Positions 53,324-64,000 of a stretch of 64,000 bases of DNA are shown in pieces. The first letter of the stretch is position 1; each line of letters starts with the position of its first letter. The stretch covers positions 9,328,091 through 9,392,090 of the forward strand of contig OZ024727.1 of assembly GCA_964016875.1 (NCBI GenBank). The letters are read 5' to 3'. A program made the translations under genes and the position numbers. This DNA comes from Fallopia convolvulus (Eukaryota; Streptophyta; Magnoliopsida; Caryophyllales; Polygonaceae). The notes below the pieces were generated by a model that saw only the letters and a list, made by a program, of their open reading frames with translations, did no database searches and was not told the origin of the DNA.

Positions 53324-55450
53324 ATGTTTTCAAATCACCAACAAACCAAAGCTCATGCTACTACTCTTCTCCATTTCATCATTTTTCTCTTGCAATCTTT
53401 TGCCTTGTCCTACAATCCAATTTGTAATCACCAAGATGAATCCTCTCTTCTTGCCTTTTCCTCAAAAGTTTCGACTTCTTCTTCCCCTCCGTTGAATTGG
53501 TCGTCTATTATAAGTTGTTGTCAATGGGAGGGGGTGGATTGCAATAGTGGTGGAAGGGTTACTCACTTGAGATTGCCCTCAAGAGGCCTAGAAGGAGAAA
53601 TATCTACCTCTTTGGGAAATCTTGCTGAGCTTATTGATCTCAATTTGAGCTCAAACCATTTATCTGGTAACTTCTTAGTATCTTTATCACCAAAAAGTAG
53701 TTTTCCCTTGAAAATCCACACTATTGATGTGTCAAACAATCAATTGAATGGATTTATTGAATCTCCATGGCCATTGGGATTGAAAGCATTGAGCTACTTC
53801 AATTGTAGCAACAATAGCTTTATTGGGCCTATTCCTTCTTCTATATGTTCGAGTTCTCCCTCGCTAAGAACACTTGATTTGTCACATAATCATTTTAGTG
53901 GTGAAGTTCCTACTGAAATTGGAGAATGTTCACATCTAAAAGTTTTCCGAGCAGGCTTTAACTTGTTGTTTGGATCCATTCCCAAAAGCATTCAAAGCTT
54001 GAAGGAACTGGTTGAAATATCGATTCCAAGTAATGATCTAGAAGACTCCCTAGGAACGGAAATCGTCGGGCTAACCAACCTTAGGGTCATGGATTTCTCT
54101 TCAAATAGGGTTTTTGGCCACGTTCCTCGAGAGATTGGGAAAATCTTGTACTTGGAAGAACTTTATCTCCATAGCAATAACATTAGTGGTCCTATCCCGC
54201 TAAGCTTGATGAAATGCATAAATCTAACTCATATAATTCTTAGAGATAATCACATGAATGGCGATATCTCTGAATTAGACTTGTCAAGGCTTGTTCAACT
54301 TCAAAAGTTTGATCTTAGAAACAATAGCTTCAATGGTACTCTGCCGAAAAGCATGTACTCGTGCAAGTCACTTGTTGCAATAAGAGTTTCTAGAAACAAT
54401 TTGACCGGTCAAATTTCACCCAAAATTGTTGGGTTAAAACATCTATCTTTCTTATCCCTCTCTTATAATTCCTTCAAAAATATTGCATCAACCCTTCAAA
54501 TCCTTGCAAATTGCAAAAATCTCACTCTTATTTTCTTTGGTGGGAACTTTCATGGTGAATCTCTACCAAGTGATAAGAACTTTCTTAGTTCAACATCATT
54601 TCCAAAGCTCAAATACTTCTTTCTTGATGATAGCAGTCTCACCGGCTCTTTTCCGGAATGGATGTCTAAACTTAAGACATTGCGAATCATATCATTGAAC
54701 AGAAATCGAATCAAGTCCAAGATTCCTCATTGGATTGGAACATTGCCAAATCTTTTTAGCTTATCATTGGAAGGTAACCTTCTATATGGTCAAATTCCCC
54801 ATGAATTGTGCCACTTGCCAAGTATGATCTTAGGAAATGAACACTATAAATTTTATTTCGAACTCCCCATTTTTCTTCGTGGTGTGACTGGCGTATACAA
54901 TCAGTATACAACCATCCGTTCAACCCTAGTGCTTGCAAATAACAACCTCAACGGTCATATTCCATGGGAAATCGGCGAATTGCAAAGCCTCCAACAACTT
55001 GATCTTGGAGGAAACTTCTTTTCTGGTCACATTCCCGACAGCTTATCTAAATTGAAAAATCTTGAAGTGCTCCAACTTTCCGAAAATAATTTGACGGGAG
55101 AAATTCCAGAATCACTTCAAAATCTCAATTTCTTGTCGGGTCTTAATGTGTCATATAATGATCTTGAAGGCAAGATTCCGACTGGTGGTCAGCTTGCTAC
55201 TTTCGATCAATCTAGCTTTGAAGGTAATCTGCATTTATGTGGTGTACTCTTACAACGCCCTTGTTTTAGTAAAGTGAGGCCAAGTCGAATGGATCATCAT
55301 CAATCTCCCGACAATACAAGTGACAAAGTGAAACTCTTCTTCGATGGACTCTTTGTTGGTTTTGCTTTGGGATTTACAAGTGTCCTTGTGATTGTAGCAC
55401 TCTATGTTTGTGTTCAACATTTACGTGTGATGATCACCTCTACTATGTAA
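53324..55450 (+). CDS. LRR receptor-like protein, RLP2/PSY1R type, second tandem copy
   Basis: Intact single-exon gene, 708 residues, clearly a duplicate of the gene at 47959. Signal peptide about 1-28, cap CNHQDESSLLAFSSK with CCQWEGVDC, LRR array, island (FELPIFLRGVTGVYNQYTTI), C-terminal cap (GNLHLCG), one membrane helix near 677-697, short tail, no kinase. It is about one LRR shorter than its neighbour: the segment after GEISTSLGNLAELIDLNLSS runs directly into NHLSGNF, where the first gene has an extra repeat. The tails differ completely (QRSLGQLSFYSL versus VQHLRVMITSTM). Upstream sequence at 53127-53215 resembles that of the first gene. Start chosen at the first ATG, aligned with the paralogue. 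Confidence 0.92.
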   Translation: MFSNHQQTKAHATTLLHFIIFLLQSFALSYNPICNHQDESSLLAFSSKVSTSSSPPLNWSSIISCCQWEGVDCNSGGRVTHLRLPSRGLEGEISTSLGNLAELIDLNLSSNHLSGNFLVSLSPKSSFPLKIHTIDVSNNQLNGFIESPWPLGLKALSYFNCSNNSFIGPIPSSICSSSPSLRTLDLSHNHFSGEVPTEIGECSHLKVFRAGFNLLFGSIPKSIQSLKELVEISIPSNDLEDSLGTEIVGLTNLRVMDFSSNRVFGHVPREIGKILYLEELYLHSNNISGPIPLSLMKCINLTHIILRDNHMNGDISELDLSRLVQLQKFDLRNNSFNGTLPKSMYSCKSLVAIRVSRNNLTGQISPKIVGLKHLSFLSLSYNSFKNIASTLQILANCKNLTLIFFGGNFHGESLPSDKNFLSSTSFPKLKYFFLDDSSLTGSFPEWMSKLKTLRIISLNRNRIKSKIPHWIGTLPNLFSLSLEGNLLYGQIPHELCHLPSMILGNEHYKFYFELPIFLRGVTGVYNQYTTIRSTLVLANNNLNGHIPWEIGELQSLQQLDLGGNFFSGHIPDSLSKLKNLEVLQLSENNLTGEIPESLQNLNFLSGLNVSYNDLEGKIPTGGQLATFDQSSFEGNLHLCGVLLQRPCFSKVRPSRMDHHQSPDNTSDKVKLFFDGLFVGFALGFTSVLVIVALYVCVQHLRVMITSTM

Positions 55451-55992
55451 TTGCATTTTGATATGTATATATTTATGTTTTGTATTCTTATTATACACAC
55501 GAGTGGCCTAGCTAACTGCTCAAATCATATTTCGGCCTTTGTTTACAAATGAGCCAAAAGAAATTAGAAACACTTGTCCCATTTAAATCAGGCAGTGAAC
55601 GTGAATAGGTTGGTAAAATTTAAATGGGCACTATAAACTATACAAGGGGTTCTCTCTAAAATTACTGAGATAATGTATTGATTCCCTAAAAACATAACTG
55701 GACTAAAATATTAAAACTGATATGTCAATAATGTCATGACATGGGGCAATTTGATCCAAAATGGGCTTCGCCTAACTGGCCTCAAACACATTATGTTGGT
55801 TGGGGCCTAAGAAAATTTGCCCTCGTACTCTAGAGAGTTGCTATGGTAAGCTCCAAAAAGAAAAAAAATATATAATTGAATTTGTTAAGTTACAATTGAA
55901 GGCTTAAGATTTAGCCAACCTCTATCGTTAAAATTACATCAAAAATCTATCAAATCTTATTCATTCCTGCGCATGTGCTTACTTGGAAACTT
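55451..55992. other. 3' flank of the second receptor gene, nothing recognised
   Basis: No gene, repeat end or RNA was found in this AT-rich stretch. Confidence 0.5.
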
Positions 55993-56152
55993 TACTATTC
56001 TAAAAATCCCCGCCTAGACGTTGAAAAGTGATAGCTCGTCTAGTATTCTAGCCCATCTAGGAGATCGTCTAATCCGTGTAGCCGTGTAGGCTGCCTAGAC
56101 GCTAGGCGGTCCCTCTCCGCCTAAGGTCTGCCTAGCGTTTTTCAGAACACTA
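55993..56152. mobile_element. Small hAT-like MITE (160 bp)
   Basis: The ends TACTATTCTAAAAATCCCCGCC and (inverted) TAGTGTTCTGAAAAACGC are similar. The body has repeated cgcctag and ctaggcgg words. Possible 8-bp flanks GGAAACTT / GGTAAAAT match only partly, so an old insertion. Confidence 0.5.
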
Positions 56153-56704
56153 GGTAAAATTCTTACAATTGTCTGAGTTAAAAGCCTCTATTTTCTTCAG
56201 CCTTGAACTCGATTCTTTCACAAATATGCCTTCCCTCTCGTAATTTATCAAAATGGGTAGAATCCAAAATCAAGATTCGCTGGGAAACCCTTTATTAGAA
56301 AAAACTAGTTGCGCTTTCATCGCTTCATTTTGTCGATTAGTTTCGTTCAACATAATTGTACAACATTCGTAGCTATTTTTAGAAATTTTGAAATTGCACA
56401 ACACATGGAACCTTTGATTAAACAACACAGCACAAAAGCTCTGACTTTGAACAAATTCTTGCTCATTTTATTGATCCAATTTCGGATATTTCAACATGAA
56501 TAAAAGAAGAGAACAAAAGTTTTCACACAATCGAAAATTCAAGACTTCCTACCCAGCTACAGACTGAAAATTCAAGACTTCCTACCCAACTCAGATTGAT
56601 TTTCTTATTATACCAAGAAAACCAATAAAATAAACAGAAATACAAAACCAAGAGAGACCAAATGCAACTGGTTGGAAATTCTGAAGATCAAATCTTGTTT
56701 CTCT
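56153..56704. other. Spacer and fructokinase 3' UTR
   Basis: The part next to 56704 is the presumed 3' UTR of the minus-strand fructokinase. A short direct repeat (attcaagacttcctacccar) occurs at about 56545 and 56570. Confidence 0.5.
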
Positions 56705-59612
56705 CTACTTCTTGTTCATGAGGCTGAGGACTTCTGCTTCAGTTGGAAGAGCCGGGATCGCCCCCTTCTTGGTGGTTGTAATGGCACCACAAGCATTGGC
56801 AAATTTCAACACCTCCCTCAGTCTTGATTCGTCCTGCAATTTTTCAGTACATAAAGATCAGTGACTAGATCAACTTTTACCCCAAGAGTAAATAATGAAA
56901 CCAACAAAAGTTGAAAAAAATTTCACCTCAAGGATTGTGTGGTCATCGACAAGCCTGCAGAGCAATGAGCCGACAAAGGAGTCACCAGCACCGGTTGTGT
57001 CGACTGCGTTGACATGGAACCCTTCGACGTGTCCCTTGAAGTTCTGTAGTTTAAACACCAAAAACAACAATTTGATAAGCGAATCGAAAAGATAATAATA
57101 TTAGTTTCTTGAGCTAAAACAAAACTATACAATTTCAATAAGTTGATGTCTCAAAGAGGTGGTTGGTTTCTTGCTAAATATGGCCTTTAAATATGACGAA
57201 TAGACGGCATGCATCACATATTGTTTTATCACTTTTATGGGGCGGTAGAGGGTCAAATCAACAAAAGGTAAAGGAATACAAGTTGCAAAATAGAATAATA
57301 TCATAAGAAAACGTAGGCACCCACGTGAATTAGTGCTATATTCAAACAGTTTCAATGGTTATGAGAAGGAAGGAATACTAAAATATATCATGCAAGTTGT
57401 TCTTAACTTGTAATTGTAGTTGTTTATTCAATTTAAAAAATATGTAATACCATGACGCCAAGAAGCACGCTATTCACAAGTAATGGAAAGGCACTAAGCA
57501 TGCTATAACACAACAATTAAGTACAAAAGTTTAAAAAAGTATATCCAAACAAAAACCGAAAACTAATTTTTTACCTTGGCGTAGTATTTGCAGCCCTTCT
57601 CGCCAAGAGTGACCAAGAGAAGCTTCAAGTTGGAATGCCACAATGACATTGCTGACTCGTCATCAATCTTGTCACTGCCCGTAAGGAACTCGAGCTCGTT
57701 GTCGCTGACCTTGATGACCTCAGCCTTGTCCCAGATGCTCATGATCTTCTCACGTGCCTCCTTCGCCGAGGGCCACAGAGGGAGCCTCAGGTTAGGGTCA
57801 TATGACAGCAAAGCCCCTGCCTTCTTGGCTTCCTCCATTGCCTTTATGTGGGCTGATCTACATGGCTCCACAATCAAGCTAATTGATCCGTAATGGAACA
57901 CTTTAGACTATTACATGAAAACCCATAGATAAAATTAGAATCAACAATTTCCAAAATCGAAACCCAAAAAATGCAAACAGAAATTGTAGATCTCAAGAAT
58001 CAGTTGGAAAGGGGAACAAATAAGGACAGGCAAATTGCAACCGTGTAGAGATGAACATGTGCAATGGTCCCCTTAAAGTTGAAGACCCTCACGTTTGAGT
58101 TATGAGTAGCAAAAGGACAAAGCAAAGCTTTGCAAGTATTACTTGGGAACTAAAAAGTTGATTTCTTTTCTGTTAATGCACATAACAATAAGCCAAGTTT
58201 AAACAGATGCCAGCAAGATGAACTTGCAAATTCACCATTGAAAAGAAACAATGCCAAACACAGAGTTTTGTTGAGGAACTCTGGTGGGGCCAAGATCCAA
58301 CTGGGCACCACTACCAATTCCATTTTTTAATATTTACTGTATCTTGTCCTCTTTTAATCTATCTTTTTCAGAGCCAAAAGCATCGTGATTAACGGAGGAG
58401 GATGAGTGGGTATCGTACATGGGCAGCATCAACTTATTAAATTAAACAATTTCCATCCTACCAAAACCAATAATCTATTTTTTTTAGAAGAAAACCAATA
58501 GTCTATTAATTTAATCTTCATTGTCCTAACAATTGTATAATGAATGAAAAACATAAGATAACGGTATTTCTAGTATTTAGCTAACAAGATCTTGAAACTA
58601 AATCAGATTGTAATGGTCAAAACCAATTTTATCTACAATAGCGCTCATACTACGAATAAAAAGAGACTTTCAAGCTATAAAGTAATAATGTAGGGTGGTA
58701 GATTAAAATCAAATACCCTAAATTAATCCAGTTATTTTCCGAATCAAAGACCGAAAAGTCAGCAATGTTTACCTTACAGCTACATTGCCACCGATATAAG
58801 CAAAGATAAACGCAAATAGGCCCACCCTTCAGATCTAAAGGACCCATCGCTACCGCACAATTCACATTATTATGCATTGCGAATACCAATGATTGTGATT
58901 GGCTATCACAATGGCAATTTTTTCAAACTTAGAACCCTGAAGCTGAAATTTTTACAGTAGAACTTATACTAGTCTTTGGATTTGTATTTTACCAAAATTC
59001 CATGTCGTTCAAAAATTAATCAAAGAAAACTGGAATCCCACTCACTTCTCACGTGGAAGGGGAAGAGAGATTCATGATGACAACAGATCACAGTATCTCA
59101 CCAACACTTCCACCCACGACACGTGATCCGCACGTGCCTTCAAACCCAAATCAAACGGAAAATTAGAGAGAAAAAACGAGAAGAGAGATCTGAGAACGTA
59201 CGGATCTGATGAGATCGAGATTGAGCTCATCGGGAGTGAGAAGCATGTCGGCGCTAGGGTTCCGGTAGAACATGAACTCCCTCTCTCCGTCTGCCTTCAG
59301 CGTGACGAAGGCGAGCGCCGTCCTCGCGCCCTTGTCGAAGGTGAGTCCCTCGCCGGTGACGCCGTTCTCCTTCAGGATGCCGGCGAGCATGTGGCCGAAC
59401 TCGTCATCGCCGAGCTTGCCGACGAACGCCGCCTTCCCGCCGAGCCTGGAGACGGCGATCGCGACATTGGCCGGGGCGCCTCCTGGGGCCTTGAGGAATC
59501 CGGGGGCCTCCGCTAGCGAGACGCCGGAGACGGTTGGGACGAAATCAATTAGCATCTCTCCGAAGCAGACAATCGGAGATCTGGTCGAAGATCCGTTTTT
59601 GGTGGCTGCCAT
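56705..59612 (-). CDS. FRK: Fructokinase (pfkB family), four exons
   Basis: Exons on the minus strand: 59612-59202, 57907-57575, 57043-56927 and 56833-56705 (stop TAG at 56707-56705). All introns are phase 0 with GT..AG ends; the first intron is about 1.3 kb. The protein is 329 residues, the usual length. It begins MAATKNGSSTRSPIVCFGEM and has the sugar-binding GGAPANVAIAVSRLGG (44-59, pfkB signature 1). Signature 2, DTTGAGDSF (263-271), contains the catalytic Asp269 and the anion hole GAGD. It phosphorylates fructose with ATP to fructose 6-phosphate in the cytosol, feeding carbon released by sucrose cleavage into metabolism. There is no transit peptide, so a cytosolic isoform is expected. 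All key residues are present. Confidence 0.95.
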
Positions 59613-59708
59613 GGCTGTGTTCTTAGGAAGAATTAGATGGAAAATTGAGGAATTGAGAGAAGATCGAAAATAGAAGAATGGAGGAAATTGGAACGCAATG
59701 GTGGGGGG

Positions 59709-59717
59709 CTTTTTATA
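59709..59717 (-). promoter_or_regulatory. TATA box of the fructokinase gene
   Basis: The minus strand reads TATAAAAAG, 97 bases upstream of the ATG, implying a leader of about 65 bases rich in CT. Confidence 0.65.
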
Positions 59718-61340
59718 GAGGGAGAGAAGGGAGGCTTGATTATATTTCTGGAAATCCGTATTTTCTTAAACCGTGTGAGAGATATTATCTCATACGGAGT
59801 ATATCTTTATTTAATTATTTCCTTTTATCTATTTATCCTATTTGTATTAGGGACCTAAAAAGTGGTGTGCAAGTATATCAGTTTGGATTTTGTTAACGTG
59901 ATTCTAGTAACTTTTTCGTGTGAAAATAAAAAGAGAAGTATTTAGGGATCAGATCATTCTATCAAAAAATAAAATAAAATAATTGTAAAATATGAAGCCT
60001 TATCCAAAAGTTTATGCTTAATTTTATTTTCTCGATTACAAATTTTGAACTGATTTTTATCTTCTTAACCTATCGTTTTGGCACTTTAATTTTTCCACAA
60101 GCTTAATTTTTTTATTTGTTTCTTGAAAAACAAGTTTGAAATTGTCTTTCCAATATAAGCAGTATCCGTATCTTTCTTAAGGAAGTAAATTTTTAAGATA
60201 TAGTATTGGATAAAGTAAAAACTTACATTATCATCCATATCTTTTTTACGGTCAGACATCTCATCCATATCTAATCTAATCTAATCTAGCTAATCATATT
60301 CTTTCTACAATCCGAAAGTAAATCTAAAAGAATAGCAATTATCCAGATTTTAAAAATTGAATAGTAATAATTTCTTTCTTCTAAAATATATTTTGAGTAG
60401 TTTTTTTTTTGGGTTCAACTGCTCTTACACGTAAAAAAAAATAATACTATGATTTTGATTTAAAAAATGAGAGAATTTTTTATAAATGTAAAAAGTTTTA
60501 TGAAGATTTTTAATATAAGATTTATATAGCAATTAAATATAATGTATAAATTTTTTAATTAGGAGAGAAAATTTCTTATTTGTGAATAACCAGTAGGAAC
60601 TTTAGGATAGACGGTTAATTTCTACCAAAAATAGTACTACATTTATTTGGGTTTAATGATAAATAAAAAAATAATGGAGGGCCCTTAGAGATTGGTTGGA
60701 AAGAAAAGGTAAATGAGTAGAAAACAAGTCATCCAGTCATCCTTAGCATAAAAAAATGTATTATCAATCACTATGAAGGGACATTATCTGTTGATGATCA
60801 ACCCATTCGCTTCATCCATTCTAAATATACGGGTAAATAATTGAATAAAAGCGGGTAATGGATGGGTCGAATTACAGGTGAAATAAATGACGGGTCAGAT
60901 ATGGATGAAATTTTACACCGATTTTCCCGACCCATAACCCGACCACCGCCTATCACCCGACTTACCCCGTTTATCATACACATATTTTAACCTAATATAT
61001 ATGCTATATTCTAATACCTTCAACAAACATATTTGGCTACGTGTCCAAAGGCCACCTTTCGCCCGCCCGCCACCAGTGGAAGCAAGCTAGCCCCCTATGT
61101 TGGTTGGGGAAAGAGGGCATTTCCATCGCAACTACTTTACTTATATAATATAAGTCTTCCCTGCTCTCTTCCTAGCAATGATCGACCTAACATTGACGCC
61201 TCCAAATTCTACTACTTATCTAGGCATTTGTCGTATTCTGGTTTGCAACCTTCGGCTTTCTTGATAGGCACTTCCACTTCCATTCTTTCGATCGTCTTCT
61301 TTGCGTCTCCATTGTCTTCATCTCAACACCACCGCCAATA
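59718..61340. other. AT-rich spacer with hAT-like cccgacc segment
   Basis: No gene. The segment 60825-60970 (acgggtaa.., cccgacccataacccgacc..) has the composition of hAT subterminal regions seen elsewhere in the window, but no ends were found. A short plus-strand frame at 61033-61341 has no family features. Confidence 0.45.
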
Positions 61341-61344
61341 GCTC

Positions 61345-62285
61345 TCCCTTTATTTTTTATTTTTTAAATATCAAGCTCCACTAATGCGGTTACACTCGAT
61401 GGAATGTCTTCTAAAAACACTTGCTCATCACCCACAACTGGACAAAGCACGCAAGGACGTGAGCAACAATATTTCCCACCCGAATTACATAGAAAATATT
61501 AGAAAAAATAAAAGAACACATAAAGACATTTACATCATGATATAAACAACCCATATAAGATAAATTGGGCAACTGATTTTCAGTACTAAGAACGACTTGT
61601 AGTGCATCTGCTTCAATTTCAACTTTCAAGTCGATCAATATGCAGGGATCTTGCAATATGAATCCAAATAGGATAGCTTGTGTCTATTTCATTTCCACTT
61701 ACCAAGAAACAACATGACGCTTGACTCATGCAGCTAAAATGAAACTATATGAGTTGCGGATAACAAACCCAAGTCCAACCTCCATATCAGACACCATTGC
61801 GGCATCACAATTGAGCTATAAATTGGAAGGGAGTGGTGGTTTCCATCCTTAATTTGGCGTTGGCGATGGATTGATGAAACGCTAACAATTTAGCGGATTG
61901 TGTGTGCACTGTGTTGGTATTGATTCACCATATTATAAAGACCAATTAAAATCGAGGTGTTGCGATCAACATTACGTTGGAATATCCACTTATTCCAGGC
62001 TATCCAAGCAACCCATGAAAGCAACAAAAATTCAGGAAGAGCATCAACCCTATAAGAATCTAGAATCAAAGTGGCCAAATCATGTAGACAAGAGAGCATT
62101 GTTGACTGCAGTATTTGGAGTAATTTTGAAGCTGACCAAATATGTGTATTCAAGGGACAATGAAAGATAGCGTGTAAAGCTGACCAAATATCTGTCGCAA
62201 GCTGATCTGGTGTAATGTGTCGTGCAAATAAGTTTTTTTGACACTTAAACACCCCGTAAGCAACCGCCAAGAGAAAACATGAAGC
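61345..62285 (-). mobile_element. LINE 3' end: zf-RVT and RNase H remnants
   Basis: The minus strand begins in a zinc-binding-type region (LHAIFHCPLNTHIWSASK, then a LSWVAWIAWNKWIFQRN block). It continues, with stops, into an RNase H-like region (VEIEADALQVVLST, then VRVGNIVAHVLACF). It ends in an A-rich tail (plus-strand tattttttattttttaa near 61352-61369). The copy is decayed and 5'-truncated. It is a separate insertion from the LINE at 14.6-16.1 kb. Confidence 0.75.
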
Positions 62286-62290
62286 TTAGT

Positions 62291-63776
62291 GATGTCCGTA
62301 TTTTTAGTTTAGTTTTAGTATGTTTTTCTAGGTTGTTTAGTCTTGTTTAGTTGTGTTTTTGTGTTAGTTTTGTGTCTTTTAGTCTAGTTTGCATATTTGT
62401 GAAAAGTATGGAAACTACTCTAGTTTGATGTTTTTGTGTAGGTTTTGGAGCAAAGTTGGAGGCATTCTGGAGACATCAAGATGAAGGAGAGTGAGCGGAG
62501 CATGGCTAGGGAGGAAGAAGTGAAGACACTTGAAGAAATCCCGGGAAATCCAAAAGGAGGAGTGAAGAATACAAAAGGAAACAAGACCAGTCGAGGCTCG
62601 TTACCGACCCATGAGGGTCGGTATCGAGGTGTACAGGAAGGCAAAAGTTTAGAAAAAATTTGAAGCGTCTACCGACCCTGACGAGGTCGTTACCGAGGGT
62701 CCCCGTGTCGATAGACGTAGCCGACTTCGAGCTTTTAATGATTTTTATTCCGAGATCTTTTTATTTTTAGATGTTTTCTCTTTAAGGAAACTATTAGATA
62801 GATCCTCTAGTATATATACTCTTGTTTTAAGATGTTTTAGGGGAGATTGGACACGACTCTCTCTCTCTCGATTTAGGTTTACGTACGGTTTGAAGGTTTA
62901 GGACAGAAGTTGATTACTTAGAGCTCAAGGAAGGAGTTTGTTGGAGTTTTTCTCGTGTTCTAAGGTGGGTTCGAAGACAAAAGTTTTTTCTTAATTCAAG
63001 TAAGATTCAGTTTTTAATACAAGTTATGTTCTCATTCAATTGCATTGTTTATTTCTTCTCAATCATGAGCGAGTAATCTTTTAATCTAGGATTAGGGTTA
63101 GAAACCCAACATGATCTTGCATGAATGATGATGTGATTGAATGAATTGAATGCCTTTTATCTACCTTTCTACTTGTTTGTGCTTATGCTTTGAAGAAAGT
63201 TAAAGTAATTCGCGTTTGTGACTCAATCGAAAGAGAAAGTTATAAACTTGAATTGTGATAAAATTTGATAATGAAAGTTACAAACTTTGGATCAAAATAA
63301 GTAGATGAACTAAGTTGATTTATGAAAATTGATTGATTTACTTGTTTATTCAACAAAATTTGATAACTTTATGTTAAAGGCTTGATCTTAATGATTCCTA
63401 TTATCTCGATTGCATGATTATGTTGTGGTGGACCCTTATCCTAGACTTTTCCTTTACTTTTTAGTCAAAAACTTCAACTTAGTTTCACTTCGTTACCGAG
63501 CACTTAGCATCGGTACCGAGCTTGCAAATTCCTTTGTTTGATTGCTTTGTTCGTGTTTAGGCAGTGCTTCGTTACCGATCTTGGAGGATCGGTACCTTCC
63601 TGATCAGTACCTAACTGGTTGTTTTGCTTGGCTTCTTTCTTGTTTTTTGCTTGTTTTTGTTTGTTCTTTTGCCTTTTTAGTTTAGTGATTAAACACAACC
63701 TCGCTTCTCGTGGACGATCCTGACTTCGCAATACACAGCGGGGTCTTGACTATAAATTTATTTGTTGTTAAGTAAA
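62291..63776 (+). repeat. Probable LTR of an Athila/Tat-like element
   Basis: A long non-coding stretch with LTR features: a TG start near 62291, a TATA-like tagtatatatactc near 62810, and a CA end (ctctcaaca) near 63793-63801, shortly before a gag-type reading frame. The body carries several inverted ttaccga / tcggtac words. The primer region (attgggggaagcgagtgcgccg) looks like a degenerate tggcgccgttgccgg site. The second LTR would lie outside the window, so the ends are uncertain. Confidence 0.5.
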
Positions 63777-63892
63777 TCCCTCTCAACAAATTGGGGGAAG
63801 CGAGTGCGCCGTGTTTAGTTGCTTGTGGGTTTGGGAATAGCCTGACCCCGTTTTTTGTTTCTAATTAGTTTACTTTTGTTTGTTTTCTCAGC

Positions 63893-64000
63893 TTATGCAA
63901 GCAGGAAGACGCCGACTTGAATTTGAACAACCTGATTACTATTTTGAGCCTGAACGTGTTCTTCATCGCAGGAGACGAGAAAACCGTACCATGGCTGTAA
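63893..64000 (+). CDS. Start of a gag-like frame, continues past right edge
   Basis: ATG at 63893 opens MQAGRRRLEFEQPDYYFEPE and stays open to the window end with several Arg residues (RRRRENR). A basic and acidic start directly behind an LTR and primer region suggests the Gag of a non-chromodomain Ty3/gypsy element (Athila/Tat). Too little is present for certainty. Confidence 0.5.
   Translation, partial: LCKQEDADLNLNNLITILSLNVFFIAGDEKTVPWL

Noticed and set aside
59272..59673. Plus-strand frame opposite fructokinase exon 1
   Set aside because: Antisense shadow of a GC-rich exon with clear pfkB motifs on the other strand.
61033..61341. Plus-strand frame of ~100 codons near 61.1 kb
   Set aside because: No homology recognised, low coding character, no splice or promoter support.

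Overview
This is a 64 kb piece of plant nuclear DNA, almost certainly from a eudicot. The evidence is: spliced genes with GT..AG introns, a plant-type fructokinase, LRR receptor-like proteins of the RLP2/PSY1R type, plant chromovirus retrotransposons, a plant 5S rRNA sequence, and a dense load of AT-rich Helitrons, MULEs, hAT elements, SINEs and a Stowaway MITE. I see no bacterial, organellar or viral genes.

Only four ordinary host genes look intact. They are a CDI-like nucleotide-diphospho-sugar transferase (CDS 2569-3357, +), two tandem LRR receptor-like proteins (47959-50163 and 53324-55450, +), and a four-exon fructokinase (59612-56705, -). No shared pathway is evident between the transferase, the receptors and the kinase. 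The two receptors are duplicates of each other, down to part of their upstream sequence.

Layout. 1-480: 3' part of a LINE reverse transcriptase running off the left edge. 2-3.4 kb: the transferase gene. 3.6-11.3 kb: a LINE tail, then a CRM-lineage Ty3/gypsy element whose pol reading frame runs into its own 3' LTR and whose 5' LTR is truncated. 11.3-18.3 kb: Helitrons, two hAT elements, a LINE RNase H fragment split by one of the hATs, and a long-TIR MITE. 18.3-24.4 kb: a remnant of a plant-transposon (gag-like) gene split by a very young chromovirus with nearly identical LTRs. 25-27.8 kb: a hAT element and a MULE with a fold-back MITE nested in it. 28.0-34.7 kb: a ~1 kb tandem duplication, one unit of which received a chromovirus copy lacking its capsid region; then 5S-related repeats, a Stowaway and a retroposed 5S rRNA copy. 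35.7-46.6 kb: an almost purely transposon-made block with nested Helitrons, a 110-bp tandem repeat inside a TIR element, a MULE, a Pack-MULE carrying the first part of a DUF630/DUF632 gene, and a fold-back element interrupted by a 2.25 kb Helitron. 46.9-55.5 kb: SINEs, the two receptor genes and a Ty1/copia remnant between them. 56.7-59.7 kb: fructokinase. 61.3-64 kb: another LINE tail, then the LTR and gag start of a further LTR element leaving the right edge.

The chief interest is the stratigraphy. Several nested insertions can be dated relative to one another from target-site duplications and A|T junctions seen directly in the sequence. The most notable single item is the Pack-MULE at 42605-43754. 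I found no convincing evidence of a wholly new biological system. Element boundaries come from reading the termini by eye, and family assignments from remembered motifs, not from searches.
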